Below are positions 9,605 to 20,886 of a stretch of DNA of 64,000 nt, piece after piece. The notes beneath the pieces are model-generated. The model was not told the origin of the DNA. It did no database searches and saw only the letters and a program-made list of their open reading frames with translations. The stretch's first letter is position 1. Every line of letters starts with the position of its first letter. Source of the stretch: Bradyrhizobium sp. (GTDB taxonomy: Bacteria; Pseudomonadota; Alphaproteobacteria; Rhizobiales; Xanthobacteraceae); the NCBI RefSeq assembly GCF_022844465.1, contig NZ_JALHLP010000001.1, forward strand, positions 992,001 to 1,056,000, read 5' to 3'. The translations under genes were made by a program, and so were the position numbers.

Positions 9605-11221
9605 ATGGACTTGACGCGCATCGAGATCAACCGCCGCACCGCGCTGCTGACGTCGGCTGCGATCGCGGCCAACGTGATCAATCCGATGCGCGCCTTTGCG
9701 CAGGAAACGCCGCGCAAGGGCGGCGTGTTCAACGTGCATTACGGCGCCGAGCAGCGCCAGCTCAACCCGAGCATCCAGGCCTCCACCGGAGTCTACATCA
9801 TCGGCGGCAAAATCCAGGAAAACCTCGTTGACCTCGACGCCAAAGGTCAGCCGGTCGGCGTGCTCGCCGAGAGCTGGGAAGCCGCGCCCGACGGCAAGAC
9901 CATCACATTCAAGCTGCGCAAGGGCGTGACCTGGCACGACGGCAAGCCGTTCACCTCGGCCGACGTCGAGTTCACCGCCATGAACATGTGGAAGAAGATC
10001 CTCAACTACGGATCGACGCTGCAGCTGTTCCTGACCGCGGTCGAGACGCCGGACGCCCACACCGCGATCTTCAAATACGATCGGCCGATGCCGCTCAACC
10101 TGCTGCTGCGCGCCCTGCCCGATCTTGGCTACATCTCGGCCAAACATCTCTATGAGAGCGGCGACATCCGCCAGAACCCGACCAACCTTTCGCCGGTCGG
10201 CACCGGCCCGTTCAAGTTCGTCAAATACGAGCGCGGACAATACGTCATCGCCGACCGCAACGAGAATTACTGGCGCCCCAACGCGCCCTATCTCGACCGC
10301 ATTGTCTGGCGCGTGATCACCGACCGCTCGGCGGCGGCAGCGCAGATGGAGGCCGGCGAACTGCATTGTTCGCCGTTCTCCGGCCTGACCATCTCGGACC
10401 TGGCGCGGCTCGGCAAGGACAAGCGCTTCATCGTCTCGACCAAGGGCAATGAGGGCAACGCGCGGACCAACACCCTCGAGTTCAACTTCCGCCGCAAGGA
10501 GTTGTCCGACGTCCGCGTCCGCCGCGCCATCGCGCATGCGATCAACGTGCCGTTCTTCATCGACAATTTCCTCGGCGATTTCGCCAAGCTCGGCACCGGC
10601 CCGATCCCCTCGACCTCGACCGACTTCTATCCGGGCGCCGACACGCCGCAATATCCCTACGACAAGGCCAAGGCCGCGGCGCTGCTCGACGAGGCCGGCT
10701 TCAAGGCGGGTAGCGGCGGCACGCGCTTCCCGCTCAAGCTGCTGCCCGCGCCCTGGGGCGAGGACATCTCGCTGTGGTCGACCTTCATCCAGCAATCGCT
10801 GCAGGAGATCGGCATTCCGGTCGAGATCGTGCGCAACGACGGCGGCGGCTTCCTCAAGCAGGTCTATGACGAACACGCCTTCGATCTTGCCACCGGCTGG
10901 CACCAGTACCGCAACGACCCCGCAGTCTCGACCACAGTCTGGTATCGCTCGGGCCAGCCCAAGGGCGCGCCCTGGACCAACCAGTGGGGCTGGGAGGACA
11001 AGGCGATCGACAAGACCATCGATGACGCCGCCACCGAAGTCGATCCGGCCAAGCGCAAGGCGCTGTATGCCCGGTTCGTCAAGGAGGTGAACACGGAACT
11101 GCCGGTCTGGATGCCGATCGAGCAGATCTTCGTCACGACGATCACGGCAAAGGCGCGCAATCACTCCAACACGCCGCGCTGGGGCTCGTCGAGCTGGCAC
11201 GATCTTTGGCTATCCGCATGA
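9605..11221 (+). CDS. ABC transporter substrate-binding protein (peptide/nickel family 5)
   Basis: NRRTALLTSAAIAANVINPMRAFAQ signal; GKTITFKLRKGVTWHDGKPFTSADVEFT; GTGPFKFVKYERGQ. Confidence 0.9.
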   Translation: MDLTRIEINRRTALLTSAAIAANVINPMRAFAQETPRKGGVFNVHYGAEQRQLNPSIQASTGVYIIGGKIQENLVDLDAKGQPVGVLAESWEAAPDGKTITFKLRKGVTWHDGKPFTSADVEFTAMNMWKKILNYGSTLQLFLTAVETPDAHTAIFKYDRPMPLNLLLRALPDLGYISAKHLYESGDIRQNPTNLSPVGTGPFKFVKYERGQYVIADRNENYWRPNAPYLDRIVWRVITDRSAAAAQMEAGELHCSPFSGLTISDLARLGKDKRFIVSTKGNEGNARTNTLEFNFRRKELSDVRVRRAIAHAINVPFFIDNFLGDFAKLGTGPIPSTSTDFYPGADTPQYPYDKAKAAALLDEAGFKAGSGGTRFPLKLLPAPWGEDISLWSTFIQQSLQEIGIPVEIVRNDGGGFLKQVYDEHAFDLATGWHQYRNDPAVSTTVWYRSGQPKGAPWTNQWGWEDKAIDKTIDDAATEVDPAKRKALYARFVKEVNTELPVWMPIEQIFVTTITAKARNHSNTPRWGSSSWHDLWLSA

Positions 11222-11245
11222 CGCCATATCCGCCAAGATAGCCTG

Positions 11246-12223
11246 ATGCGTATCCTTGGCCTTGCGGGGCGGCGGCTCGCCGCCTCGATCCCGACCCTGA
11301 TCCTGATCCTGATCGGCATGTTTCTGCTGCTGCAGTTCGCGCCGGGCGACACCGTCGATGCGATGATGGCGCAGATGGGCGGCGGCGACGCCGCAACGGC
11401 AAAGGATCTGCGAAAATTCTACGGGCTCGACGTCTCCATTCCCGCCCAGCTCGGCAACTACCTCTGGCGCCTGGTGCGCCTCGATCTCGGCTTCTCCTCG
11501 ATCTACGGCAAGCCGGTGGCGTCGGTGATCATCGAGCGGCTGCCGCCGACCATCCTGCTGATGACCGCATCGCTGTCCTTTGCGTTCTTCTTCGGGCTCT
11601 TGTTCGGCGTCATCGCCGCCCGCGGCGTCAACCGCTGGCCCGATACGCTGATCTCGACGCTCGGCCTCGTGTTCTACGCCACGCCCTCGTTCTGGTTCGG
11701 ATTGATGGCCATCGTGGTCTTCTCCGTCTACCTGCAATGGCTGCCGCCCGGCGGCTTCGAGGACATCGGGACGGTTCAGACCGGCATCTGGCGCGTGCTC
11801 GGCATCGCAAGCCATCTGGTGCTGCCAACACTGACGCTGGGGCTGATCTTTCTTGCCATCTACCTGCGCATCATGCGCGCCTCGATGCTGGAAGTGCTCA
11901 ACCTCGATTATGTCCGGACCGCGCGGGCCAAAGGCCTCGACGAGACCCGCGTGGTGACGCGACATGTGCTCCGCAACGCCCTCTTACCGATGGTGACGCT
12001 GATCGGCCTGCAGGCCGGCACCATGCTCGGCGGCTCGGTGGTGGTCGAAAGCGTGTTCTCGCTGCCGGGCCTCGGCCGCCTCGCCTATGAATCGGTGGTG
12101 CAACGCGACCTCAATACCCTGCTCGGCATCGTGTTCGTCTCGGCGCTGCTCGTCATCACCGTCAATTTCGTGGTCGACCTGATCTATGCGCGGCTCGACC
12201 CGCGCATCACGGCCGGGGGCTAG
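11246..12223 (+). CDS. ABC transporter permease (DppB-like)
   Basis: 325 aa membrane protein; RTARAKGLDETRVVTRHVLRNALLPMVTLIGLQAGTMLGGSVVVESVFSLPGLGRL. Confidence 0.9.
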   Translation: MRILGLAGRRLAASIPTLILILIGMFLLLQFAPGDTVDAMMAQMGGGDAATAKDLRKFYGLDVSIPAQLGNYLWRLVRLDLGFSSIYGKPVASVIIERLPPTILLMTASLSFAFFFGLLFGVIAARGVNRWPDTLISTLGLVFYATPSFWFGLMAIVVFSVYLQWLPPGGFEDIGTVQTGIWRVLGIASHLVLPTLTLGLIFLAIYLRIMRASMLEVLNLDYVRTARAKGLDETRVVTRHVLRNALLPMVTLIGLQAGTMLGGSVVVESVFSLPGLGRLAYESVVQRDLNTLLGIVFVSALLVITVNFVVDLIYARLDPRITAGG

Positions 12224-12227
12224 GGCC

Positions 12228-13058
12228 ATGGACGCGGTCAGGCGCTACTTCAGAAGTCCGGCGGCCGTCGCGGGCCTTGTCTTGCTGATAATCGTGATCG
12301 GAATGGCGGTCAGCGCCGGCTGGCTCTATCCGCGCGATCCGCTGGCGCTGGCCGGCCGCCCCCTGATCTGGCCGTTCTCCAACCCGCGCTTCCTGCTCGG
12401 CACCGACAATTCGGGACGCGATATCGCCGCCCAGATATTCTATGGCGCGCGAATATCGCTCCTGATCGGCGGCGTCGCCACCGTGATTGCGATCCTGATC
12501 GGCGTCCTTGTCGGCGCCTTTTCCGGCTACTATGGCGGCTGGGTCGACACCGTGCTGATGCGGATCACCGAAGCCTTCCAGACGCTGCCAAACTTCGTGC
12601 TGCTGTTGGTGCTGGTCGCCGTGTTCGGCTCGACGCTGACGACCGTCACCATCGCGGTCGGCGTGGTGTCGTGGCCGGCGCCGGCGCGGCTGACCCGCGC
12701 CGAATTCATGTCGTTGCGCAACCGGGAATTTGTCCAGGCCGGACGCACGCTCGGCATGAAGGACATCCAGCTCATGCTCGGCGAGATCCTGCCCAACGCG
12801 CTGCCGCCGGTCATCGTCTACGCCAGCGTCGTGATGGCGGTTGCGATCCTGCTCGAAAGCGCGCTCGCCTTCCTGCGCCTGTCCGATCCCAACGTGGCGT
12901 CGTGGGGCAATCTGATCGGGCTCGGCCGCGACGTGCTACGGGTGCAGTGGTACGTCTCGGCGATCCCCGGCATCGCCATTCTCGTCACGGTGCTGGCAGT
13001 GTCGCTGGTCGGCCAGGGCCTCAACGACGCGCTCAATCCGAGGCTGAAGGGCCGATGA
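12228..13058 (+). CDS. ABC transporter permease (DppC-like)
   Basis: [72 protein letters not shown]. Confidence 0.9.
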   Translation: MDAVRRYFRSPAAVAGLVLLIIVIGMAVSAGWLYPRDPLALAGRPLIWPFSNPRFLLGTDNSGRDIAAQIFYGARISLLIGGVATVIAILIGVLVGAFSGYYGGWVDTVLMRITEAFQTLPNFVLLLVLVAVFGSTLTTVTIAVGVVSWPAPARLTRAEFMSLRNREFVQAGRTLGMKDIQLMLGEILPNALPPVIVYASVVMAVAILLESALAFLRLSDPNVASWGNLIGLGRDVLRVQWYVSAIPGIAILVTVLAVSLVGQGLNDALNPRLKGR

Positions 13059-14686
13059 GCGCGACTGAACCGATCCTCTCGCTCGATCGCCTCAGCGTTC
13101 GCCTGCCCCGCGGCGCCGACCGGACCCATGCGCTGTCCGAGGTGTCGCTGCAGATCGCGGCCAACGAAATCCTGTGCGTGGTCGGCGAATCCGGTTCCGG
13201 CAAATCGGTGATGGCCAACGCCGTCATGCGGCTGTTGCCCAACGAAGTGACGATCGACGGCGGCCGGGTGATGTTCGAGAGCCGGGATCTCTGCGCCGCA
13301 TCGGCCGCCGAGATGCGCAAAGTGCGCGGCGCCCGCATCGCCATGATCTTCCAGGAGCCGATGACGGCGCTCAACCCGCTGCGCACCATCGGCGACCAGA
13401 TCGCCGAGATGTTCTCGACCCATACCGAATTGTCGAAGGCCGAGATCGGCGCAAGGATGCTCGCCTTGCTCGCCGACGTGCGGATTCCCGATCCGAAGGT
13501 GGCGGCGAAGGCCTATCCGCACGAACTTTCGGGCGGGCAACGCCAGCGCGCCATGATCGCGATGGCGCTGGCGCTCGACCCAAAACTGCTGATCGCCGAC
13601 GAGCCGACCACCGCGCTCGACGTCACCACCCAGGCGCAAATCCTGAAGCTGATCCGCGACCTGCAGCAGCGGCGCCGGACCGCCGTCATGTTCATCACCC
13701 ATGATTTCGGCGTCGTCGCCGAGATCGCCGACCGCGTGGTGGTGATGCAGCACGGCGTGATTGTCGAGCACGGCACCGCCGCCGCAGTGCTGAACCATCC
13801 GCAACATGCCTATACAAGGCAGCTGATCGCCGCCGTGCCGCCGCTAAAGGCACCGCCGCCGCGCCCGCTCTCGGCGGAGAACATCCTGACGATGTCCGGC
13901 GTTTCCAAGACCTACCGCACCGGCGGCTTCCTGGGGCGCGGGGCGCGGGTGACGCCCGCGGTCAGGAACGTCTCGCTCAACCTGCCGCGCGGCGCGACGC
14001 TCGGCATCGTCGGCGAATCCGGTTCGGGCAAGTCGACGCTGGCGCGCTGCATCGTGCGGCTGATCGATCCAGATGCCGGCTCGATCTTGCTCGACGGCCA
14101 GGATTGGGCGAAACTGTCGCGCGAACAAGTGCGCCGCGAGACCCGTCATATCCAGATGGTGTTCCAGGACCCGTTCGCTTCGCTCAATCCGCGCCGCAAG
14201 GCGGCCGAACTGGTGGCGCAGGGTCCGATCGTGCACGGCACGCCGCGGGCGAAGGCGATCGCAGACGCCAGGGAATTGTTCGCGCTGGTCGGGCTCGACC
14301 CTTCCGCCGGCGACCGCTTTCCGCACGAGTTCTCCGGCGGCCAGCGGCAGCGCATCGGGCTGGCGCGCGCACTGGCGCTGAAGCCGGACGTGCTGGTCGC
14401 CGACGAACCGGTGTCGGCGCTGGACGTTTCCGTGCAGGCGCAGGTGCTGAAACTGCTGGCCGAACTGCGGGCGCGGCTCGGCCTGTCCATCATCTTCATC
14501 ACGCATGATCTGCGCGTCGCCGCGCAGATATGCGACCTCGTCGCGGTGATGAAGGACGGCGAAGTGGTCGAGCACGGGCTGGCCGGACAGGTGTTCGGCG
14601 ACCCTCAGCATCCCTATACCCGGGCGCTGCTCGACTCCATCCCCGGCGGCGCGTTTGCGCGCGAGCATGCAATCGAGGCGGTGTAG
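13055..14686 (+). CDS. Fused double-ATPase dipeptide/oligopeptide ABC transporter (DppD-DppF fusion)
   Basis: Two Walker A ([24 protein letters not shown]) and two [16 protein letters not shown] signatures in one ORF; start overlaps previous stop. Confidence 0.92.
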   Translation: MSATEPILSLDRLSVRLPRGADRTHALSEVSLQIAANEILCVVGESGSGKSVMANAVMRLLPNEVTIDGGRVMFESRDLCAASAAEMRKVRGARIAMIFQEPMTALNPLRTIGDQIAEMFSTHTELSKAEIGARMLALLADVRIPDPKVAAKAYPHELSGGQRQRAMIAMALALDPKLLIADEPTTALDVTTQAQILKLIRDLQQRRRTAVMFITHDFGVVAEIADRVVVMQHGVIVEHGTAAAVLNHPQHAYTRQLIAAVPPLKAPPPRPLSAENILTMSGVSKTYRTGGFLGRGARVTPAVRNVSLNLPRGATLGIVGESGSGKSTLARCIVRLIDPDAGSILLDGQDWAKLSREQVRRETRHIQMVFQDPFASLNPRRKAAELVAQGPIVHGTPRAKAIADARELFALVGLDPSAGDRFPHEFSGGQRQRIGLARALALKPDVLVADEPVSALDVSVQAQVLKLLAELRARLGLSIIFITHDLRVAAQICDLVAVMKDGEVVEHGLAGQVFGDPQHPYTRALLDSIPGGAFAREHAIEAV

Positions 14687-14742
14687 CTGCACTCCACGCT
14701 CATTCGCGGGGAGAGGGAGAGGTGGCACCTCGCCCGCTGACA

Positions 14743-16050
14743 TCAAGCCATCTCGCGCGCATCTCTCCGGCGATAGACCAGCAGCATCAGCGGCGCCAGC
14801 TTGCGCAGGAGGCCGTGGGCGACGATCGGCGCAGGCTCCGTGAACGGCAGCGCCAGCTCGCTTTCGCTCACGCCGCGGACGGCCTTGGCCAGTTCATTGC
14901 CGAGCGGGATGGTCAGCGCCACCGCGCGGCCGTTGCAGCCGGTCCAGCCATAGGCGTCGGGGCCGAGCCGGTGGATGCGCGGCAGGAAATCCGTGGTCAT
15001 GCCGACATAGCCGTTCCAGACGTAATCGAACGAAACCTCGCCGATCTGCGGCCATAGCCGCTGCAAGCGCTCGGTGACGCGGGCCTTGATCCGCTCGACC
15101 TTGTTGCCGGGGCCGATCACGGCGCCGCCGGTGACGAGACGATTGCGTGCGTCGTAGCGTGCGAAATAGAGTTCGCCGTGGGTGTCCGACATCGCCTGAC
15201 GGCCCGGAATGATGGTCTTGCGGACATTATCGGACAAGGGCTGCGTCGCCATCTGCCAGGACAGCACCGGCATCACCTCGTGCGCGATTTCAGGCACCAG
15301 CGACTTCGAGAACTCGCCGCTATAGGCGTTGGTCGCCACCACCAGCGCACGGCCGGAGATCTCGCCCCGTGCCGTCTTGACCACCCAGCGGTCGTTGCGG
15401 CGCTCGAAGCTCTCGGCGGGCGATCGGGCGTAGATGCGCGCGCCGAGGCCGAGCACGGTGTGCGCCAGCCCACGGGCCAGCGCCAGCGGATTGATGTGGC
15501 CGCCGGTCCTGTTCCAGAACCCGCCGAACCATGCATCCGATCCCAGCATGTCGCGCGTCTGCTCGCGCGACAGCAATTCGACCGGCGCGCCGAACTTCGA
15601 CCATTGCCGCACCCGGCGTTCGGCGATCTTAATGCGGCCCGGCGAATGAACCGGCTGCACCCATCCGGCCTGTTCCTGCTCGGCCGCGATGTTGTAGCGC
15701 CGAGTCAGGTCAAACAGGCTGGAGGCGCTGTCGCGCAACATGCCGACGAAACGCTCGCCCGCCTCGCCATGCCTGGCGACGATATCCTCGGGATCGGGCC
15801 GCGACAGCGTCGGGATCACCTGGCCGTTGTTGCGCCCGGAAGCGCCCCAGCCCGGCTCCATCGCCTCGACGATGGCGACATCGACGCCGGCCTCGCGCAG
15901 ATGCAGCGCGGTGGAAAGGCCGGTGAAGCCGCCGCCGATCACGATGACGTCGGCCTGCTGCGCGCCGATCAGTTCGGGCAGATCGGGTCCCGGCGGGGTC
16001 ACCGCCGCCCACAGAGAGCCGGGCCAGCGCACGTTGGTCGTCTCCATCAT
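14743..16050 (-). CDS. FAD-dependent oxidoreductase (DAO/PuuB-like)
   Basis: ADVIVIGGGFTGLSTALHLREAGVDVAIVEAMEPGWGASGRNNGQVIP. Confidence 0.88.
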   Translation of the reverse strand: MMETTNVRWPGSLWAAVTPPGPDLPELIGAQQADVIVIGGGFTGLSTALHLREAGVDVAIVEAMEPGWGASGRNNGQVIPTLSRPDPEDIVARHGEAGERFVGMLRDSASSLFDLTRRYNIAAEQEQAGWVQPVHSPGRIKIAERRVRQWSKFGAPVELLSREQTRDMLGSDAWFGGFWNRTGGHINPLALARGLAHTVLGLGARIYARSPAESFERRNDRWVVKTARGEISGRALVVATNAYSGEFSKSLVPEIAHEVMPVLSWQMATQPLSDNVRKTIIPGRQAMSDTHGELYFARYDARNRLVTGGAVIGPGNKVERIKARVTERLQRLWPQIGEVSFDYVWNGYVGMTTDFLPRIHRLGPDAYGWTGCNGRAVALTIPLGNELAKAVRGVSESELALPFTEPAPIVAHGLLRKLAPLMLLVYRRRDAREMA

Positions 16051-16123
16051 GATCCTTTCTTGCGGGCGCCTGGTCGATCTGGTTAGCTTGGTGCGCGCAT
16101 CATCATGCCGGAGAATAAAGAGA

Positions 16124-16978
16124 GTGGCACTGAAAAACGTCATCGGAATCGATCACGCCGTGGTCATGGTGAAGGATCTCGACAAGGCCGCCGACAACTA
16201 CCGGCGGCTCGGCTTCACCGTGTCGCCGCGCGGCACCCACAGCGCCCATATGGGATCGGGCAACTACACCATCATGTTCGACCCCGACTACATGGAATTG
16301 CTCGGCGTGCTGGCCCCGACCGAGCATAATGCGCCGGCGCGGGCGTTTCTCGCAACCAACGGCGAAGGCATCGAGCGCATCGCCTTCACGGCGGTGGATT
16401 CGGCCGACGGCGCGGAAGAGATTCGCGCGCGCGGTTTTCCGCCGATCGGCCCCACCGATTTCGAACGGCCGGTGAACATGCCCGACGGCACGGTGTCGGC
16501 GGCGAAATTCCGGACCTTTCAGTGGCCGGTGGCGGAAGCGCCGAGCGGCGTGCGCATCTTCGCCTGTCAGCACAAGACGCGCGAGACGGTCTGGATTCCC
16601 GAACTGATGAAGCATGCCAATGGCGCCAGACGCCTGAAGCAGGTGCTGATGGTCGCACCCGACCCGGCGAAGGAAGCCGCGCATCTGTCGCGACTGATCG
16701 ATCGCGAACCACGCCGCGAGCCGGACGGCGCGGTCGCGGTGCCATCAGGGGGAGACCGCGCCGATTTCGTGTTCCTGACCCGGGATCAGCTCGGCAAGCG
16801 CTACCCCGGCGTTCCGCTGACCGGCCTGCCCGAACGCGCCGGCGCCGGGCTCGTGATCGCGGCCGATTTGGCGGCGGCGGAAAAGGCGCTTGGCACCGTC
16901 GGCATCCGCAGCGCCGGCGGCGTCGTGGTGCCGCCCGGCGGCGCCAATGGGACACTGCTCGCCTTCGTCAAGGCATAA
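16124..16978 (+). CDS. VOC/glyoxalase-like family protein
   Basis: GTG start; MALKNVIGIDHAVVMVKDLDKAADNYRRLGFTVSPRGTHSAHMGSGNYTIMF. Confidence 0.8.
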   Translation: MALKNVIGIDHAVVMVKDLDKAADNYRRLGFTVSPRGTHSAHMGSGNYTIMFDPDYMELLGVLAPTEHNAPARAFLATNGEGIERIAFTAVDSADGAEEIRARGFPPIGPTDFERPVNMPDGTVSAAKFRTFQWPVAEAPSGVRIFACQHKTRETVWIPELMKHANGARRLKQVLMVAPDPAKEAAHLSRLIDREPRREPDGAVAVPSGGDRADFVFLTRDQLGKRYPGVPLTGLPERAGAGLVIAADLAAAEKALGTVGIRSAGGVVVPPGGANGTLLAFVKA

Positions 16979-17011
16979 CCGGCGCCACTCGCGGCACCGG
17001 GAAAGCCGAGC

Positions 17012-17623
17012 ATGGCGAAGCGCAGGACCGAACCGGACGACGATGCGGCAGGCAGCCGCCGCGGCCGTCCGCGTTCCGCCGAGACGACGAGCGCTATTCT
17101 GCAAAGCGCCTACGCCCTGATGGCGACCACGGGCCTTGCCGCCACCAGCATCGACGCCGTTGCGCGGCACTCCAATGTTTCAAAGATGACCATCTACAAA
17201 TGGTGGCCGTCGCGAGAAGCGCTCCTGATCGACGCCTTCCTGAACCACGCCTCGCTGATGTTGCCGCTGCCAGGCACGGGCAGGCCCGCGGACCGGCTCA
17301 GGAGCCACGCCGCAGCCTATGCGAAAGCGCTGCAGGGCAAGTTTGGCCGGGTACAGCTCGCGGTGATCTCCGAATGCATCTCGAACACCGGCTCGGCGGA
17401 GATCTTCTACACCCGCTACCTCCGGTATCGAAGGGCGGCGCTTGTCGAACTGATTGCGGCTGGCCAGCAGGACGGCAGCATCGGCGCGATCGGGACGCCG
17501 CATGATCTGTATGACGCGATCTACGGCAGCCTGTTCTACCGCTACGTCTTCGGAATCAGGCCGATCTCGCCGGCACACGCCCGCAAGCTCGTCGACACCC
17601 TGCTGTTGGTCAGGAGCCGCTGA
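17012..17623 (+). CDS. TetR/AcrR family transcriptional regulator
   Basis: SAILQSAYALMATTGLAATSIDAVARHSNVSKMTIYKWWPSREALLIDAF HTH. Confidence 0.88.
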   Translation: MAKRRTEPDDDAAGSRRGRPRSAETTSAILQSAYALMATTGLAATSIDAVARHSNVSKMTIYKWWPSREALLIDAFLNHASLMLPLPGTGRPADRLRSHAAAYAKALQGKFGRVQLAVISECISNTGSAEIFYTRYLRYRRAALVELIAAGQQDGSIGAIGTPHDLYDAIYGSLFYRYVFGIRPISPAHARKLVDTLLLVRSR

Positions 17624-18569
17624 CGCCTTCGGCCGGGTTACGCCGCTCGCGGCGAAACCAGCCCCAGGTCTCGCGCGTCACGGCCCGATAACCCTGTCCC
17701 CGAAAAACGATCTGGTCCGCGACGATCCGGTGCAGCTTCGGCAGCGCATGGAACGGGATCGAAGGATAGGCGTGGTGTTCGACATGGTAAGGCATGTTCC
17801 ACGCAAACCATTTGGTGATGATGCCGGTATAGGTGGTGCGGGTGTTGCGGAAGGCACTGCGCGTCCGCTCGCAGCCGGTGTGTTCGGCATAGAGGTAGGG
17901 ACGCAGGAACAGCTGACCGACGATCAGGGGAACGATCCAGACCCAAAGCAGAATCGCGGTACCCAGCGCGAGCGAGGCGAGCAGGAGCACGACATAGAAT
18001 ACGACATAGAGGCGCGCTTCCCTCACGATGATGTGGCGCTTGCCTTCCGGGATCCAGGGCGCGGACGCGTCGCCGGTGACGGCGTGGCGGAGCATCAGCC
18101 GTATCCGGAACGCAACCTGCCGAATGCCGCTATAGGCGATCGCGAGCTGGGTGTCGGATGCGGGGATCGGGCCAACCAGCAGTTCCGGGTCCCTTTCCGG
18201 GTCCTGCGTGTAGCGGTGGTGGTCCCAGTGGAACAGGCAGTAATACTCGTAAGGCAGCCAGATCGCTAAAGACGACAGATGACCGACCGCCAGATTGAGC
18301 GCAGGGCTGCGAAACGCCGTCTTGTGCGCGGTCTCATGCACGACCATGAACAGGAAGGCGACGAAGTAACCCTGCACGACCATGAGCGGCAACGCCCAGA
18401 CCAGGCCATGGGTCGAGGACACCAGCCAGATCAGCGTGCCGAAGAGGCCGATCGCGCCATAATGGCTGGCCGCGCGAACAAGGCCCTGAAGGTCGGATCG
18501 TGCCGACAGTTCGCGAAGCGCGGCCGAAGTCAGCGGCTTTGCTCCCGTTGCGGTGACAGCAGTGCTCAT
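17610..18569 (-). CDS. Fatty acid desaturase family protein
   Basis: Histidine boxes HETAHKTAF, HWDHHRYTQDPERD, HVEHHAYPS. Confidence 0.88.
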   Translation of the reverse strand: MSTAVTATGAKPLTSAALRELSARSDLQGLVRAASHYGAIGLFGTLIWLVSSTHGLVWALPLMVVQGYFVAFLFMVVHETAHKTAFRSPALNLAVGHLSSLAIWLPYEYYCLFHWDHHRYTQDPERDPELLVGPIPASDTQLAIAYSGIRQVAFRIRLMLRHAVTGDASAPWIPEGKRHIIVREARLYVVFYVVLLLASLALGTAILLWVWIVPLIVGQLFLRPYLYAEHTGCERTRSAFRNTRTTYTGIITKWFAWNMPYHVEHHAYPSIPFHALPKLHRIVADQIVFRGQGYRAVTRETWGWFRRERRNPAEGVSGS

Positions 18570-18680
18570 GGCGCCTTTGCTCCAACAAGCGATCCCAGTC
18601 GCGCGACCCTATTTACTGTACCAAAAGTACATTATTTTTGCCTGAATGCAATCGCGCCATGACGTGCATGCGCAAAACCC

Positions 18681-19943
18681 TCACGGCTGTTGATGTTCGG
18701 GCTGAACAATCCCGGCAGCCTCCCGCGGCTGGAAATTCTCGATCAGCCGCAGCAGCACCCGCGCGCCGGCATCGGCGTCGAGAAGTTCGACATGCTCGGC
18801 GGGGTGATGGCTGACGCCGCCGCGGCAACGGACGAACAGCATGGCGACATCTGTGATGTCGATCATCGCCATCGCGTCATGGCCGGCCCCACTCGGCAGT
18901 TCGAACACTGGGTAGCCTTCCGCGGCAACGGCCTCCGCCAGTTGCGCCTTCAGCCAGGGCGCGCACGGCACGGTGCGGTTCTCGTGGGTGACGTCGAGCT
19001 GCAACGACAGACCGCGCCGCTTCGCAATCGCCTCGATCCGCCGCACGGTCTCGGTAACGGCGAGCGTGCGCCGGGCGTCGGTCGGCGCACGGATGTCCAG
19101 CGTGAAGGACACGTCGCCCGCGATCACATTGGCGGCGCCGGGCCTGGCGCTGATGGTGCCGACGGTGCCGACCAGGCCGCCGCCATCGGCCTTGCAGAAC
19201 GTCTCGACCGCCACGACGCATTCGGCGGCGCCCGCCAAGGCGTCCCGCCGCTGCGCCATCGGCACCGTGCCGGCATGGCCGGCCATGCCGGAGAGCTTCG
19301 CCGCCAGCCGCGTGGCGCCCGATATCGCCGTCACCACGCCGACCGGGAGGTTTTCAAGCTCCAGCACCGGCCCCTGCTCGATGTGCAGCTCCACATAGGC
19401 ATGGAGTTCGTGGCGGGCGCGCGCCGCCGCGCCGATATGATCGGGATCGAGGCCGAACTGCGCCAGCGCCTCGCGCATGGTGAGGCCGTCGCGGTCGCGC
19501 GCGGCGAGCACGCCCTGGTCGAAGGTGCCGGCGACCGCCCGGCTGCCCAGCAGAGTGGAGGCAAACCGCACCCCCTCCTCGTCGGCGAAGCCGACGATTT
19601 CGACCGCGAACGGCAGCCGCACGCCGCGGCGATTCAGGTCGGCGACGCAGGCGATCGCCGTGATCAATCCGAGCGGCCCGTCCCATTTTCCAGCGTCGCG
19701 CACGGTATCGTAGTGCGAGCCCAGCATCAGGCAGGGCAGTTCCGGGTGCGCGCCCTCGTAGCGGCCGCAGACATTGCCGATGGCGTCGAGATGCGCGGCC
19801 ATGCCGGCCTCGCGCATCCAGGACAATATGAGATCGGCGGCCTTGCGGTGTTCGGGTGAAAGGAAAACCCGAACCAGTTGCCCGCCGATCTCCGAAATTG
19901 CTCCGAGCTGGTTGATCCGGCTTACGATTTCATCGCCGAGCAT
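18681..19943 (-). CDS. M20-family amidohydrolase (allantoate amidohydrolase/N-carbamoyl-L-amino acid hydrolase)
   Basis: LMLGSHYDTVRDAGKWDGPLG, FADEEGVRF, ELHIEQGPVLE, SGAGHDAMAM. Confidence 0.88.
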   Translation of the reverse strand: MLGDEIVSRINQLGAISEIGGQLVRVFLSPEHRKAADLILSWMREAGMAAHLDAIGNVCGRYEGAHPELPCLMLGSHYDTVRDAGKWDGPLGLITAIACVADLNRRGVRLPFAVEIVGFADEEGVRFASTLLGSRAVAGTFDQGVLAARDRDGLTMREALAQFGLDPDHIGAAARARHELHAYVELHIEQGPVLELENLPVGVVTAISGATRLAAKLSGMAGHAGTVPMAQRRDALAGAAECVVAVETFCKADGGGLVGTVGTISARPGAANVIAGDVSFTLDIRAPTDARRTLAVTETVRRIEAIAKRRGLSLQLDVTHENRTVPCAPWLKAQLAEAVAAEGYPVFELPSGAGHDAMAMIDITDVAMLFVRCRGGVSHHPAEHVELLDADAGARVLLRLIENFQPREAAGIVQPEHQQP

Positions 19944-19946
19944 GGC

Positions 19947-20885
19947 CTATCCAATATCGAAGGCGCTATCGGCGAGGTGGGAGAGGTTGGCATGCCAGTG
20001 CTGCGCGATCTGAAGCCGCGTCGGCACCCAGACCCGTTCATGCTTTTGGACATAGTCGAGAAAGCGCATTAGCGCCGCGGCGCGGCCGGGACGGCCCACG
20101 ATCCGGCAGTGCAGGCCGACCGACATCATCTTCGGCGCGGTCTCGCCCTCGGCGTAGAGGACGTCAAAACTGTCCTTGAGATAGGTAAAGAATTCGTCTC
20201 CGCCGCCAAAGCCCTGCGCGTTGACGAACCGCATGTCGTTGGCGTCGAGCGTATAGGGAATGACCAGATGCGGTTTCCGCCCGCGCGCCTTGATCCAGTA
20301 TGGCAGGTCGTCGGCGTAGGAATCGCAGAGGTAAAGCAGGCCGCCGGCTTCCATCAGAAGCCTCTGCGTGTTGATCGAGGAGCGTCCGGTGTACCAGCCG
20401 AGCGGCGGCGCGCCGACCGCCTCGGTGTGGACGCGGATCGCTTCCGCGATCTCGGCGCGCTCCTGCGCCTCCGACATCTGCCGGTGCTCGATCCATTTCA
20501 GGCTGTGGCTGGCGATGTCCCAGCCGGCTTCTTTCATGGCCGCGACCACGTCGGGATTTCGTTGCAGCGCGGTCGCCACGCCGAACACCGTGGCCGGCAG
20601 GTTGCGCGCGGTGAACATTCGCCACAGCCGCCAGAAGCCGGCGCGCGAACCATATTCGAACATCGATTCGATGTTGGGGTGGCGCTGTCCGGGCCAGGGC
20701 TGCGCGCCCAGCACGTCGGACAGGAACGCCTCCGAGGCGGGGTCACCGTGCAGGATATTGTTCTCGCCGCCCTCCTCGAAATTCACAACGAACTGAACGG
20801 CCACCCGCGCGTCACCGGGCCAGCGCGGATCGGGCGGGTTGCGGCCATAGCCTCTGAGGTTGCGGGGGTAAGCGGCCTCGGCCAC
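19947..20885 (-). CDS. Polysaccharide deacetylase family protein (PuuE/allantoinase-like)
   Basis: RNLRGYGRNPPDPRWPGDARVAVQFVVNFEEGGENNILHGD; WDIASHSLKWIEH; start assigned to the GTG at VAEAAYPRNL. Confidence 0.85.
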   Translation of the reverse strand: MAEAAYPRNLRGYGRNPPDPRWPGDARVAVQFVVNFEEGGENNILHGDPASEAFLSDVLGAQPWPGQRHPNIESMFEYGSRAGFWRLWRMFTARNLPATVFGVATALQRNPDVVAAMKEAGWDIASHSLKWIEHRQMSEAQERAEIAEAIRVHTEAVGAPPLGWYTGRSSINTQRLLMEAGGLLYLCDSYADDLPYWIKARGRKPHLVIPYTLDANDMRFVNAQGFGGGDEFFTYLKDSFDVLYAEGETAPKMMSVGLHCRIVGRPGRAAALMRFLDYVQKHERVWVPTRLQIAQHWHANLSHLADSAFDIG

Positions 20886-20886
20886 G